From: Balneolaceae bacterium
GTDB lineage: Bacteria > Bacteroidota > Rhodothermia > Balneolales > Balneolaceae
Reading direction: 5' to 3'
Length of the DNA stretch: 64,000 bases
NCBI GenBank assembly: GCA_017640665.1
Contig: JAEPQE010000001.1
Coordinates: 248,001 to 312,000, forward strand
Part shown: one piece after another, positions 1 through 9,553 of the stretch
Layout of the letters: each line of letters begins with the position of its first letter
Numbering within the stretch: position 1 is the first letter of the stretch
Translations under genes and position numbers: made by a program
The notes under the pieces: generated by a model
Seen by the model: only the letters and a program-made list of their open reading frames with translations
Database searches by the model: none
What the model was told of the DNA's origin: nothing

Positions 1-768
1 GCAGAAGAAAAGCTGGACATTAGTGGAGCTGGTTCTGTAACCTGGGCCGATTACGACGGAGACGGCGATCTGGATATCATTATAACCGGTTCCGGCTCCA
101 AAGTATTATCTAATACCACCGCTATCAAAAACACAGCACCATCAGTTCCGGAGAATTTGATGTTTGAAGTGGCCGATGATACGGTAAAACTAAGCTGGAA
201 TCCATCTTCAGACGCTCAGACTCCATCTCCTTCTTTAACTTATAATGTGCGAATCGGTACTTCGGCAGGAGCATCAGATATTCTTTCTGCGAATGCTGAT
301 CTCTCGACTGGAAAACTGAAAATTCTGGCTAATGGAAATGCCGGGTACAAAACCGGATTACTACTACAGGGACTTCCAAACGGTACCTACTTCTGGCAGG
401 TTCAGGCAGTAGATAATTCCTTCCTTGGGTCACCATTTTCGGCTGAAGCACAGTTTGAAGTAATGACCAGTCTGGTGTCTAATGAAGTAATTGAAGACTT
501 GCCAACTAAAGTTGCGCTAGAACAGAATTATCCAAACCCATTCAATCCAAGCACAACTATCAGTTACTCGGTACCTAAAGAAGCAGACGTTAGCTTACTG
601 GTATTCGATATTACCGGACGGCTGGTGGGCACACTTGTTCAGCAACGCAAAACAGCCGGTAATCACACCATAGCATTTGATGCACAAAACTTATCGAGTG
701 GGGTTTACATCTATCGGCTTCAGATAGGAAATCAATTAATCACAAAAAAGATGACCTTAATTAAGTAA
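1..768 (+). CDS. Secreted FG-GAP/fibronectin-like protein, C-terminal part, with T9SS sorting domain
   Basis: The frame is open from the first base, so the gene starts outside the window. The visible 255 residues begin with an FG-GAP/VCBS-type calcium-binding segment (WADYDGDGDLDIIITG, about residues 15-30). A fibronectin type III-like stretch follows, and the last ~85 residues form a type IX secretion C-terminal sorting domain (NYPNPFNPSTTISY ... SSGVYIYRLQIG ... KKMTLIK). Proteins with this ending are exported through Sec, then moved across the outer membrane by T9SS and usually anchored at the surface or released. The catalytic or binding part lies upstream and is not visible, so the substrate is unknown. 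A strong hairpin terminator follows 28 bases after the stop. Confidence 0.9.
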   Translation, partial: AEEKLDISGAGSVTWADYDGDGDLDIIITGSGSKVLSNTTAIKNTAPSVPENLMFEVADDTVKLSWNPSSDAQTPSPSLTYNVRIGTSAGASDILSANADLSTGKLKILANGNAGYKTGLLLQGLPNGTYFWQVQAVDNSFLGSPFSAEAQFEVMTSLVSNEVIEDLPTKVALEQNYPNPFNPSTTISYSVPKEADVSLLVFDITGRLVGTLVQQRKTAGNHTIAFDAQNLSSGVYIYRLQIGNQLITKKMTLIK

Positions 769-796
769 TATTACCTTAATAAATAAACCTACCTTA

Positions 797-829
797 CCCT
801 TAACAGTTGATCCTGTTAAGGGTTTTTTA
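797..829 (+). terminator. Rho-independent terminator after sorting-domain gene
   Basis: Perfect 10-bp stem CCCTTAACAG / CTGTTAAGGG with a 6-base loop, followed by a run of six T. It sits 28 bases after the stop of the secreted protein and before the next same-strand gene, separating the two transcription units. Confidence 0.9.
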
Positions 830-885
830 TTTATGAATCCTTTCGTTGATAATTGGGTACAGACTTAACTATCTTTAATGCTCTG

Positions 886-1446
886 ATGAAAATGTTCAGA
901 TCACATATCGCCCGTATTTCCGGTTTTCTGATGTTGATGATTGGTATGGTGCTTCACTATGCCAAACCAGCTGACAGCAAAACCGATTATAGTGCATTTA
1001 CTTCGTGGCTAGAGTCTCACCTGAAAACTCCGGATCATACTGTTCTGGACGAATTAGAGGCTCTTTCCAGTGATGATGGCGAACTGGAAACGGTGATTCG
1101 CAAAGCGTCTGAGTTGGTTCACAATCATTCTGATGACTTTAAACTACCGGTTTCTGAAAGCAATGATGAAGGAACTTCAAAAGAAGATGTTTATCAACTT
1201 TTACTAACTCAGTGGAATAATTATCAAAATTCCGGAAGTGGTATGGGTAAAGCGGTGTTCATTCAGAACATCAAACCGCAAACGATACTCCCTTCAGACG
1301 GACATTATTTTTCATCAACCCTGAACGAACGGACATTGCGTTACGATGTGGATGAAGTTTCTGATATTAAGGATCATGAACTCACCTCTGGCAATGCTTC
1401 TATCCTATCTCCACATAAAAGCGGCACAGCTATAGGTGCCCCTTAA
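886..1446 (+). CDS. Hypothetical exported or membrane-anchored protein, 186 aa
   Basis: I do not recognise a family. The frame can be extended to a TTG at 853, but the ATG at 886 (or at 892) is the better start: the protein then begins MKMFRSHIAR, a basic stretch followed by a hydrophobic segment (ISGFLMLMIGMVLHY) that could be a signal peptide or a single membrane anchor. The rest is hydrophilic and acidic, with no Cys or obvious catalytic motif, and ends in a low-complexity Ser/Gly-rich tail. The gene stands alone between a terminator and secD, with a 126-base gap before secD. Its reading-frame integrity over 180 codons is the main support for it being real. Confidence 0.55.
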   Translation: MKMFRSHIARISGFLMLMIGMVLHYAKPADSKTDYSAFTSWLESHLKTPDHTVLDELEALSSDDGELETVIRKASELVHNHSDDFKLPVSESNDEGTSKEDVYQLLLTQWNNYQNSGSGMGKAVFIQNIKPQTILPSDGHYFSSTLNERTLRYDVDEVSDIKDHELTSGNASILSPHKSGTAIGAP

Positions 1447-1572
1447 CCATTAGCAATGTTTCAATGAACAATGTTTAGTGAAACTCCCTCTTCTCAAAAC
1501 TTTATCGGATTAGAAGAATAAATTCTGATCCCATTCTTAATTCTAAAATTTTTAATTCTTAATTGAACAATC

Positions 1573-3393
1573 ATGCAAGGAAATGGATTTAAAATCGGTG
1601 TTATCGTTGCCTTTTTGGCACTCACCTTATACTACTTGTATCCAACGGTCATCTGGAACCTGGAACAAAAACAAATTGAGAGCTTTACTAACGATACTGA
1701 AAGAGCTCAATACATAGAAGAAAACGCGGAAAAACTTTCTAATCTCCGCGAGAACATTTTATCCCTTGGGCTTGACCTTCAGGGCGGAATGCACGTAACC
1801 CTGGAAGTTGGAACTCCACAACTTATCCTTGAGTTGGCTGGCGAAGATCGTGACGACCTTCTTGATGAAGTGGTTGCAGACGCACGCCAAACAGCCAGAG
1901 ATAACGATACCGACTTCATCGACGAAATGGCAGCAGCTTTTATAGCTCGTGATGCCAATGCTCGTTTAAGTAGGTACTACCGTAGTGACTCAGACAACAT
2001 AACAAGACGTTCTTCAAATGAAGAAGTGATCGCTTATCTTAAAAATCAGCGGGATTCAGCTTTAGACCGTGCCATTGAAATTATTCGTACCCGTGTTGAC
2101 AGGTATGGGGTTACTGAGCCCTCCATCATCAAGCAAGGAAGTAGCCGAATTATCGTTGAGCTCCCCGGCGTGGATGATGAAGATCGTGTCCGAGGATTGC
2201 TTCGTGGCACTGCTCGTCTGGAGTTCAGAACCGGAGCAGATGCTCAGGATTTCTCAAGCTTCAGAAGTCGCGCTATCGAATATTATGAAGTAGTACCTGA
2301 TACTTCTTCTGATAGCTTATCAGCTCCGGTAGCAACCAACGAACTTGTTGACCGACTTGGGTTTTTTCAAAATCAAAGCCCGTATATCTTCGGTTATGCT
2401 GCTGCAGAAGATACTGCTGCAGTAATGGACTTACTGGAAGCCCCTGAAGTTCAACGTATGATGCCCCGTAACACCACCGTACTATGGGGATCAAATCCTA
2501 CCGATTTTGGAGATAGTGGCGAGAGGTATGCACTCTTTGGAGTAAGTACCGATATTGAACTTACCGGTGATGTCATCGAAGAAGCCAGTATCCAGTTCGA
2601 TCCAACTACGAATGTTCCTGAAGTTGCTATGGGAATGAATGCAGAAGGTGCGCGTACCTGGGGAAGAATTACCGGTGCTAATATTGGTAAGCCTGTTGCT
2701 ATCGTACTTGATGGATTTGTGGTTTCCTACCCGAATGTAATCAGTAAAATTAACGGCGGACGTTCTTCCATTACCGGGCTTGAAAGTACTGCCGAAGCAG
2801 AAGATTTGGTTAATATCCTGCTTTCTGGTGCACTTCCTGCTCCGCTTGAAATCATTGGTAGCCGAACGGTAGGCGCTACTCTTGGTGAAGCTTCTATTAA
2901 AGCAGGCTTTAACTCTATCATGTATGGACTTGGAATCGTTGCCATCTTCATGATTGTATATTACAAAACGGGTGGCGGTGTTGCGGATCTCGCGCTGATT
3001 CTGAATATCATTTTTATTCTTGGGATTTTAGCCGGATTCAAAGCTACGCTAACGCTTCCGGGTATGGCAGGTATCGTACTTACCATTGGTATGGCGGTAG
3101 ATGCGAACGTACTTATTTTTGATCGAATTCGTGAGGAACAGCGAACCGGTAAAACCATTAAAGCAGCAATTTCTGCAGGTTATTCCAACGCGATGAGTGC
3201 TATTATTGATGCAAACGTAACTACAGGTTTCGTAGCCATTATTCTGATGAGTTTTGGAGTTGGCCCGATTAAAGGTTTTGCGGTAACACTACTTGCCGGT
3301 ATTGCATGCTCGCTATTCAGCGCCATCGTAATTACCCGTGTGGTTATCGACTACCTCACCCGAAACAATGCCGACGCAGTGAGCTTCGGATAA
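1573..3393 (+). CDS. secD: Protein translocase subunit SecD
   Basis: SecD works with SecF in the inner membrane, using the proton motive force to help proteins through the SecYEG channel. The 606-residue protein has an N-terminal membrane helix (about 7-28), the conserved DLQGG motif (68-72), and a large periplasmic region with DRAIEIIRTRVDRYGV and ELPGVDD typical of the P1 domain. A C-terminal block of about five helices follows, with GMAVDANVLIFDRIREE, the SecDF proton-path signature. It is followed 38 bases later by secF, so the two are separate genes, not the fusion seen in some Bacteroidota. The length is close to other SecD proteins. The ATG at 1573 leads straight into the membrane helix. 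Confidence 0.97.
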   Translation: MQGNGFKIGVIVAFLALTLYYLYPTVIWNLEQKQIESFTNDTERAQYIEENAEKLSNLRENILSLGLDLQGGMHVTLEVGTPQLILELAGEDRDDLLDEVVADARQTARDNDTDFIDEMAAAFIARDANARLSRYYRSDSDNITRRSSNEEVIAYLKNQRDSALDRAIEIIRTRVDRYGVTEPSIIKQGSSRIIVELPGVDDEDRVRGLLRGTARLEFRTGADAQDFSSFRSRAIEYYEVVPDTSSDSLSAPVATNELVDRLGFFQNQSPYIFGYAAAEDTAAVMDLLEAPEVQRMMPRNTTVLWGSNPTDFGDSGERYALFGVSTDIELTGDVIEEASIQFDPTTNVPEVAMGMNAEGARTWGRITGANIGKPVAIVLDGFVVSYPNVISKINGGRSSITGLESTAEAEDLVNILLSGALPAPLEIIGSRTVGATLGEASIKAGFNSIMYGLGIVAIFMIVYYKTGGGVADLALILNIIFILGILAGFKATLTLPGMAGIVLTIGMAVDANVLIFDRIREEQRTGKTIKAAISAGYSNAMSAIIDANVTTGFVAIILMSFGVGPIKGFAVTLLAGIACSLFSAIVITRVVIDYLTRNNADAVSFG

Positions 3394-3431
3394 TCTCAAA
3401 AAAATTAAAAACGATTTAAAAGGAACACATT

Positions 3432-4346
3432 ATGAGATGGTTTGAAACTCCAAACATTGATTTTGTCGGTAAGAGAAAAGTCGCTTATATGATTTCAGGA
3501 ACACTGTTTCTGGCAGCTCTTGCGATCATAATTACTAAAGGATTGCAATATGGTATTGACTTTAAGGGGGGGAGTGAGTTTGTATACAAATTCTCTGAAC
3601 CTGTAAATACAGTACAACTACGAGGAACTTTAACGGAACCTCTCGGTACTGCACCAGAAGTAAAACTCTTCGGGTCTGATACAGAAGTACTGATTCGTAC
3701 CGATAACACTGCATCGAAAGAGGATATTGAGGTTATTATCGAAAATACACTTGATAGCGAACTACCCAATATTACCTATGAATCAGAAACCAGCAACTAT
3801 ATTAGCCCCCGTTTTGGCGACGAATTAAAATCCAGTGCAGCGCAGGCAGTAATCTACGCGATTGCCATTATCTTCCTGTACATCCTCATTCGATTCCGAA
3901 ACTGGACGTTCTCACTGGGGGCAGTTGCTGCCTTGGTTCACGACGTGGTAATCACGCTCGGAATCTTCACCATTCTGAATGACCTCGTATCATTTAGTTT
4001 GTTGATTGATCAGAATATTATCGCAGCATTCCTTACTATTGTGGGGTATTCGTTGAACGATACCGTGGTTGTATTCGACAGAATCCGTGAAAACAGCATT
4101 GTTCATAAAGGGATGGAATATTTCCCTATGGTTAACAAAAGCCTGAATGATACGCTCAGTCGTACCGTTATAACTTCTGTTACCACCTTGTTTGTGGTGT
4201 CCGTGCTGTTTATTTTCGGCGGTGAGGTGTTGAAAGGATTATCTTTTGCCCTTATTATCGGTGTGGTTCTTGGTACGTACAGCTCTTTATTTGTAGCGAG
4301 TCCGTTGGTACTGGAACTCGATAAACGTACCCGAAAAACTAAATAG
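3432..4346 (+). CDS. secF: Protein translocase subunit SecF
   Basis: Partner of SecD in the SecDF(YajC) accessory complex of the Sec translocon. The 304-residue protein starts with a membrane helix, then the GIDFKGG motif (about 41-47, the SecF counterpart of DLQGG) and a short periplasmic domain. Five C-terminal helices follow, with VGYSLNDTVVVFDRIREN, the diagnostic SecF signature. The order secD-secF-STAS with gaps of 38 and 21 bases suggests a single transcript, ended by the hairpin at 4735. Confidence 0.97.
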   Translation: MRWFETPNIDFVGKRKVAYMISGTLFLAALAIIITKGLQYGIDFKGGSEFVYKFSEPVNTVQLRGTLTEPLGTAPEVKLFGSDTEVLIRTDNTASKEDIEVIIENTLDSELPNITYESETSNYISPRFGDELKSSAAQAVIYAIAIIFLYILIRFRNWTFSLGAVAALVHDVVITLGIFTILNDLVSFSLLIDQNIIAAFLTIVGYSLNDTVVVFDRIRENSIVHKGMEYFPMVNKSLNDTLSRTVITSVTTLFVVSVLFIFGGEVLKGLSFALIIGVVLGTYSSLFVASPLVLELDKRTRKTK

Positions 4347-4367
4347 TAAATTTTCAAAGAGGAACTT

Positions 4368-4712
4368 ATGAGCTTTAATACTTCAGAACGCTACGGCAGT
4401 GTTGTTATCGAATTTAAAGGTAACGTAATGGGTGGACCCGACGCGGTTAGCCTTAACGAAAAACTTCATGAGCTAATTGATGCCGAGAAAACCAATATCG
4501 TGGTTAACCTGAGCAAGGTAAAGTTCATGAATTCTTCAGGATTAGGTATGCTGATTGGCGCTCTCACCACAATGCGTAAAGCAGGTGGAGATCTTCGCAT
4601 TGCCAACGCTACCGATAAAATCCAGAGTCTGTTAGTTGTTACCAAACTCATCACGGTATTCAAACATTACAGCTCCGTAGAAGAAGCCGTTGAGTCTTTT
4701 AATGAAGACTAA
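4368..4712 (+). CDS. STAS-domain anti-sigma factor antagonist-like protein
   Basis: A 114-residue single STAS domain, the size of SpoIIAA/RsbV-type proteins that bind an anti-sigma kinase and free a sigma factor. The conserved loop KVKFMNSSGLGMLI (about residues 47-60) carries the serine that is phosphorylated in this family. It lies 21 bases after secF in the same orientation. No RsbW-like kinase, PP2C phosphatase or sigma factor is visible in the window, so the partner is unknown and could be elsewhere. Another possibility is a role in organising membrane proteins, as STAS domains do in some transporters. Confidence 0.88.
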   Translation: MSFNTSERYGSVVIEFKGNVMGGPDAVSLNEKLHELIDAEKTNIVVNLSKVKFMNSSGLGMLIGALTTMRKAGGDLRIANATDKIQSLLVVTKLITVFKHYSSVEEAVESFNED

Positions 4713-4734
4713 CAGTACCCATAAATAAAACTTT

Positions 4735-6057
<1,323 letters not shown>

Positions 6058-6089
6058 GGACAAAGGACGATTGACCAAAGACCAATGGT

Positions 6090-6182
6090 TTTGTCATTTC
6101 GAATCCGACGGATGTCGGTGAGAAATCTGACGTACTCTTTAATTGAACTCTTTAGATTTCTCGCTCCGCTCGAAATGACAAA
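6090..6182. repeat. GTCATTTCGA-type nested palindromic repeat, copy 1
   Basis: Outer arms TTTGTCATTTCGA / TCGAAATGACAAA match perfectly over 13 bp. Inner arms GAGAAATCT / AGATTTCTC also pair, giving a cruciform-capable unit of about 93 bases. Related units lie at 21949-22044 and 35541-35622, always between genes. Confidence 0.85.
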
Positions 6183-6307
6183 CAGTCTTTTCTAAACTTT
6201 CAAGAACCAATCCACAATTAAAGCCATCATCCCGGACCCCCGATCCGGGATCTGTAGGGAGTGGTATTTTGATATAATTGTTAACCAGAACAACACTGTT
6301 CCCTTAA

Positions 6308-6357
6308 CAGATGCTGAATCAAGCCTGTGCTGAACTTGATTCAGTATTCAGCATGAC
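6308..6357. repeat. TGAATCAAG/CTTGATTCA-type palindrome ending in GCATGAC
   Basis: Contains ATGCTGAATCAAG and CTTGATTCAG around a short centre, ending TATTCAGCATGAC. It resembles the longer composite at 10296-10393, which uses the same TGAATCAAG and GTCATGCTGAA words. Confidence 0.65.
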
Positions 6358-6422
6358 AACATAAAAGGAAATCCCTGTCCCTCCCATAGGAATGTCTTCG
6401 GCAAAGGAAAGGACAGTGATGG

Positions 6423-8681
6423 CTATTCGGTAATCATCTCCAAAAATTTATTATAACTACCATTAGAATCATTCAGAGCCATTTCAAATTGATCTAATTT
6501 GATTGACAACTTATATCTTTTCTGAGTATCAGCTCCCTTATAAGGAACTTCTTGTAGTACATCTCGTTTTATCAAGTCGCTGAGCATTTCATCAAAAAAC
6601 TGAGGAGCCTTTGAACCCAACCTAACTCTCAATACATTTTCATTAATAAAAGTAGACCTAAGAAAAGCACGAAAAACTTTTTCAATTATAGTAAGCTGGA
6701 TATCCTCTATTTCGTCAAATAATTTATCGGTTGAAACATTATCACCAACTTGTACGGAAATTCCTTTATTAGCCAAATAGCTTGGGATAGAAGAAGGGTT
6801 GTAAACTCTGCTTTCTTTTTCTGTAATAATTGAGTTGACTTCAGTGTTTTCAAATTGAACACCAATCATTTTATAATCACTTTGAAAATCTAGTCTATCA
6901 AATTTACATCCAATAAACTTACAATCAGTAAGTGTAGTATTCTTTATCTCAGTATGTTGAAAAAGACATTTTTTGAAAATTACTTTTTTTATAGCTCGGT
7001 TTTTTAGTGAATTTGGAGGAAAAATTAACTCCGATAAAGTGACAGTAGGGTTTTTCTCTCTATTCAAAAACTTAAGAATTAGTGCACCACAGTTTTCACG
7101 AGTAAAAGAGGTTTTAGAATCATTAGATGATATTTCTTGAAGATAACTGACATATTTGTCTATACTTTTTTTTCCTCTTCTATTTATAAAAGTACAAGCT
7201 GATCGAATTGTTTGTTTCGGAAGTGATCCTTTTTGTAATATTGTAATTAAATCAATCTTACTTTTGTTCAATACTAGATTTCCAATATTTATTCCAAGAA
7301 AAAAGTCTTTAAATTCCTCGTGGTCGAATTGAAAAAGTAATCTACTTTGCTCACTATTAACTAGAAGTGAGTGCTGTTTTATTCTTTCTTTGATCTGGCG
7401 ACTGATATTTGGAGATTTTCTAAATTGATCTGAAAATAAATCTGAAATCAATTCTAATAAATCACCATTTAGCGATGAAGTATTTGAAATCCACATTTCG
7501 CTTGAGAGCATTGATAGAATCGTATAATGCTCTTCAAGTGTCAGTAGTGGTTTGGCGGCATCACCCGACCTATCTATCCACTTTTTTGTTACTTCCCTTT
7601 CAACAATAGTTTCTACAAATTGATAAAAGTAATTATCTGTTGATTTTCCAATTCTCTTGAATAGATCCTTTCTATCTTGAAAGGTTAATGCAACATCTAT
7701 TAGTCTTTTAACAAGAACAGCCCTCGTAAGAAGCGGATGTTTCTCGTCTAATCGGTCTTTAATTTCTGTATAAAAACTCTCTTTTTCCTTTAGATTTCGA
7801 ATTTCACAATATCTGAGAAATTGTGCTTTATTCCATCTTTCTAAAGTTAATTTCGAAAAACTAACTTCGTCTTCTTCAATTGAATCGTAAAGCTTAGCTT
7901 GGCTTCTAAAGTCTTTGTATTCAAAGTAAGCTTTTCTTGCGGAGATGAGGAGACTCCCAGAAGATGAAAGATTTTGTATCAAACTGCTAAGTGCCGATAA
8001 AGCTTCTCCAGTTGAACTTTCAACAAACATTTCTTCAAAACCATCGAAGGCTGGAATTACTACTCCCAATTTTACTAACTCAATAAAAGCATCATAGTAG
8101 AAAAACGGGAATCTGAATCTATTCATTAACGAACCTATAACAACATCATCAAACCTTAAAAAGGGTCTTCCACCTAAAGTAATAGGGAGTAATAGCCACC
8201 CTTTCTTATTCTCTTTAAATTCCTTTGCCTGTTTATATGCTAACTGATTAATAAGTGTTGTTTTGCCTTCTCCAGCATCCGATGTTAGATATAAAATATT
8301 TGTATTCCCAGGTAATGAGTTATCTAATATATCTATTGTTGCTTTAACAGCGTCTTCTCTTTTTTCTTCTTTATCATCTGGATTATCATTGATTCTGTTT
8401 AAGAATTTTGCTTCTGGTATAATAAAATGCTCTTCCGTTTCTGTATAGCTTATTATTCTATCTGCAAGCTGAGGTAAATGAGCAATCCTGTCAATTATCC
8501 ATTTCGCTGCTGTGAATTCTTTTTCGGACTCTATAACTATTAACTCTCCTGAGTTTTGTTTAAGGCTAGCTTCAATTATTTCATCTCTAATTTGAACTAC
8601 TAACTCACCCTTTGAAATTTCGATATCGTCGGGCTCGTCCGAAAAACATTCTAATATTTTTTTAAATTTTTCTAACTCCAT
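6423..8681 (-). CDS. NACHT-type STAND NTPase with pentapeptide-repeat segment; candidate defence protein
   Basis: A 752-residue protein that I assign to the NACHT/STAND NTPase class by motif reading. Walker A is TSDAGEGKTT (133-142), Walker B is VVIPAFDGFEEM (207-218, with D213 and the acidic pair E216/E217), a sensor-like LLISARK is at 244-250, and FQFDHEEFKDFF (450-461) matches the motif found after the winged helix of NACHT proteins. An uncharacterised ~110-residue N-terminal domain precedes the NTPase. Residues 567-601 form seven consecutive pentapeptides with F/I/L at the centre (VIFKK CLFQH TEIKN TTLTD CKFIG CKFDR LDFQS). The C-terminal ~90 residues look winged-helix-like. It starts one base after the NYN gene stop, so the pair is almost certainly co-translated. 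Bacterial NACHT proteins are known antiphage sensors; function here is inferred. The gene is visibly more AT-rich than its neighbours. Confidence 0.82.
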   Translation of the reverse strand: MELEKFKKILECFSDEPDDIEISKGELVVQIRDEIIEASLKQNSGELIVIESEKEFTAAKWIIDRIAHLPQLADRIISYTETEEHFIIPEAKFLNRINDNPDDKEEKREDAVKATIDILDNSLPGNTNILYLTSDAGEGKTTLINQLAYKQAKEFKENKKGWLLLPITLGGRPFLRFDDVVIGSLMNRFRFPFFYYDAFIELVKLGVVIPAFDGFEEMFVESSTGEALSALSSLIQNLSSSGSLLISARKAYFEYKDFRSQAKLYDSIEEDEVSFSKLTLERWNKAQFLRYCEIRNLKEKESFYTEIKDRLDEKHPLLTRAVLVKRLIDVALTFQDRKDLFKRIGKSTDNYFYQFVETIVEREVTKKWIDRSGDAAKPLLTLEEHYTILSMLSSEMWISNTSSLNGDLLELISDLFSDQFRKSPNISRQIKERIKQHSLLVNSEQSRLLFQFDHEEFKDFFLGINIGNLVLNKSKIDLITILQKGSLPKQTIRSACTFINRRGKKSIDKYVSYLQEISSNDSKTSFTRENCGALILKFLNREKNPTVTLSELIFPPNSLKNRAIKKVIFKKCLFQHTEIKNTTLTDCKFIGCKFDRLDFQSDYKMIGVQFENTEVNSIITEKESRVYNPSSIPSYLANKGISVQVGDNVSTDKLFDEIEDIQLTIIEKVFRAFLRSTFINENVLRVRLGSKAPQFFDEMLSDLIKRDVLQEVPYKGADTQKRYKLSIKLDQFEMALNDSNGSYNKFLEMITE

Positions 8682-8682
8682 C

Positions 8683-9477
8683 TTAAGTCATATTTATTTG
8701 AGTATAATTTTGCACTCCATGAGGAATATAATAGGCAGGTGTTTTCCGATTGCTATGTGTATGCAAGTGTATTAATTGTGTATTATTAAAAAGAGCAGTG
8801 TTAATACCGGGCCAAATATCATCATCTGAGGTTACAACGCAAACCTCATCATTATCTCTAAAGGACAAAAAAATAATATCTGAAGTTAGCATAGTATCAA
8901 CCAGTTTTTGTTCATTCTTAATTAGAATATCATTTAAGGAAGCTTGGCATGTGTGATCGGGACATTTTTTTTTATTTAGAAATGAAGGAATACAATCCAA
9001 TGTACAACTCTTAGGGTTTGAACATTGATTAAAAGGTCTTTTTGCCGACCTTATCCCATGAGGTGTACGATTCTTTCTATATGTATTAAATAATTTATGC
9101 TTGTGATCAGATTCTAAAGAAAAGGCAAGTTCTACGTTAATTATTGAGCTAGATTCTTTATCATTTTTCTTAATCTTTCTAACATCAGGGTAGTTCGAAG
9201 ATATTTCGGCAGAAAGCATCTGGGCATTTCTCGACAGATTATTGGATTCATACCATCCGCCATACAATCTTAATCTATATCTATTATATACCTTACTTAT
9301 ACTTGGTGATATATTTAGCATAATCCTATCAACAACATGAACTAAACCTCTTTGCCTAAAGATTGATTTTATATTGTCATAGTCAATTAAAATTACTAGT
9401 TCAGATAATGAACTCGCTTCCTTTGATTTAGTACCTCCAAAAATTGTTACTATCTGTTTTTTAATAAAGCTAATCAC
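8683..9477 (-). CDS. NYN/PIN-like nuclease-fold protein with Cys cluster; candidate defence effector
   Basis: A 264-residue protein with the acidic motif order of NYN/PIN-like RNases: ILIDYDN (29-35, D32 and D34), KLVDTMLTSD (191-200, D194 and D200) and VVTSDDDIWPG (214-224). These would form the metal-binding centre of a metal-dependent ribonuclease. Between the first and second motif lies an insert with five cysteines (C152, C158, C162, C172, C177) and a nearby His, suggesting a zinc-binding module. The start ATG at 9477 gives a short hydrophobic N terminus (ISFIKKQIVTIF). It is the first gene of a two-gene unit with the NACHT NTPase, separated by a single base. This fits a sensor NTPase activating an RNase, but activity is inferred from motifs only. 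Confidence 0.8.
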   Translation of the reverse strand: MISFIKKQIVTIFGGTKSKEASSLSELVILIDYDNIKSIFRQRGLVHVVDRIMLNISPSISKVYNRYRLRLYGGWYESNNLSRNAQMLSAEISSNYPDVRKIKKNDKESSSIINVELAFSLESDHKHKLFNTYRKNRTPHGIRSAKRPFNQCSNPKSCTLDCIPSFLNKKKCPDHTCQASLNDILIKNEQKLVDTMLTSDIIFLSFRDNDEVCVVTSDDDIWPGINTALFNNTQLIHLHTHSNRKTPAYYIPHGVQNYTQINMT

Positions 9478-9512
9478 TTAAACATTTTTCTTTAACAATA
9501 ACTAAAAAATAT

Positions 9513-9535
9513 ATTCGATAAAAATATTTACGAAT
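9513..9535. promoter_or_regulatory. Imperfect inverted repeat in NYN/NACHT promoter region
   Basis: Arms ATTCG and CGAAT flank a 13-base AT-only centre inside the very AT-rich 76-base gap upstream of the NYN gene. It sits about 36 bases before the start codon, where an operator or promoter element would be expected. No known regulator site is recognised, so this is a tentative call. Confidence 0.3.
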
Positions 9536-9553
9536 AAACTCTAATAGAACTAA

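Larger units (their letters stand above)
6058..6422. other. Gene-free spacer packed with palindromic repeats
   Basis: 365 bases with no convincing gene between purA and the convergent NACHT gene. It holds three palindromic units: a long nested repeat (6090-6182), a short hairpin with TCCCGGA / TCCGGGA arms (6230-6250), and a TGAATCAAG-type palindrome (6308-6357). No simple terminator with a T tract is seen; the palindromes may end transcription from both sides. Confidence 0.75.

Noticed and set aside
853..885. TTG start for the small exported protein
   Set aside because: The ATG at 886 places a basic n-region directly before the hydrophobic segment, a better signal or anchor layout.
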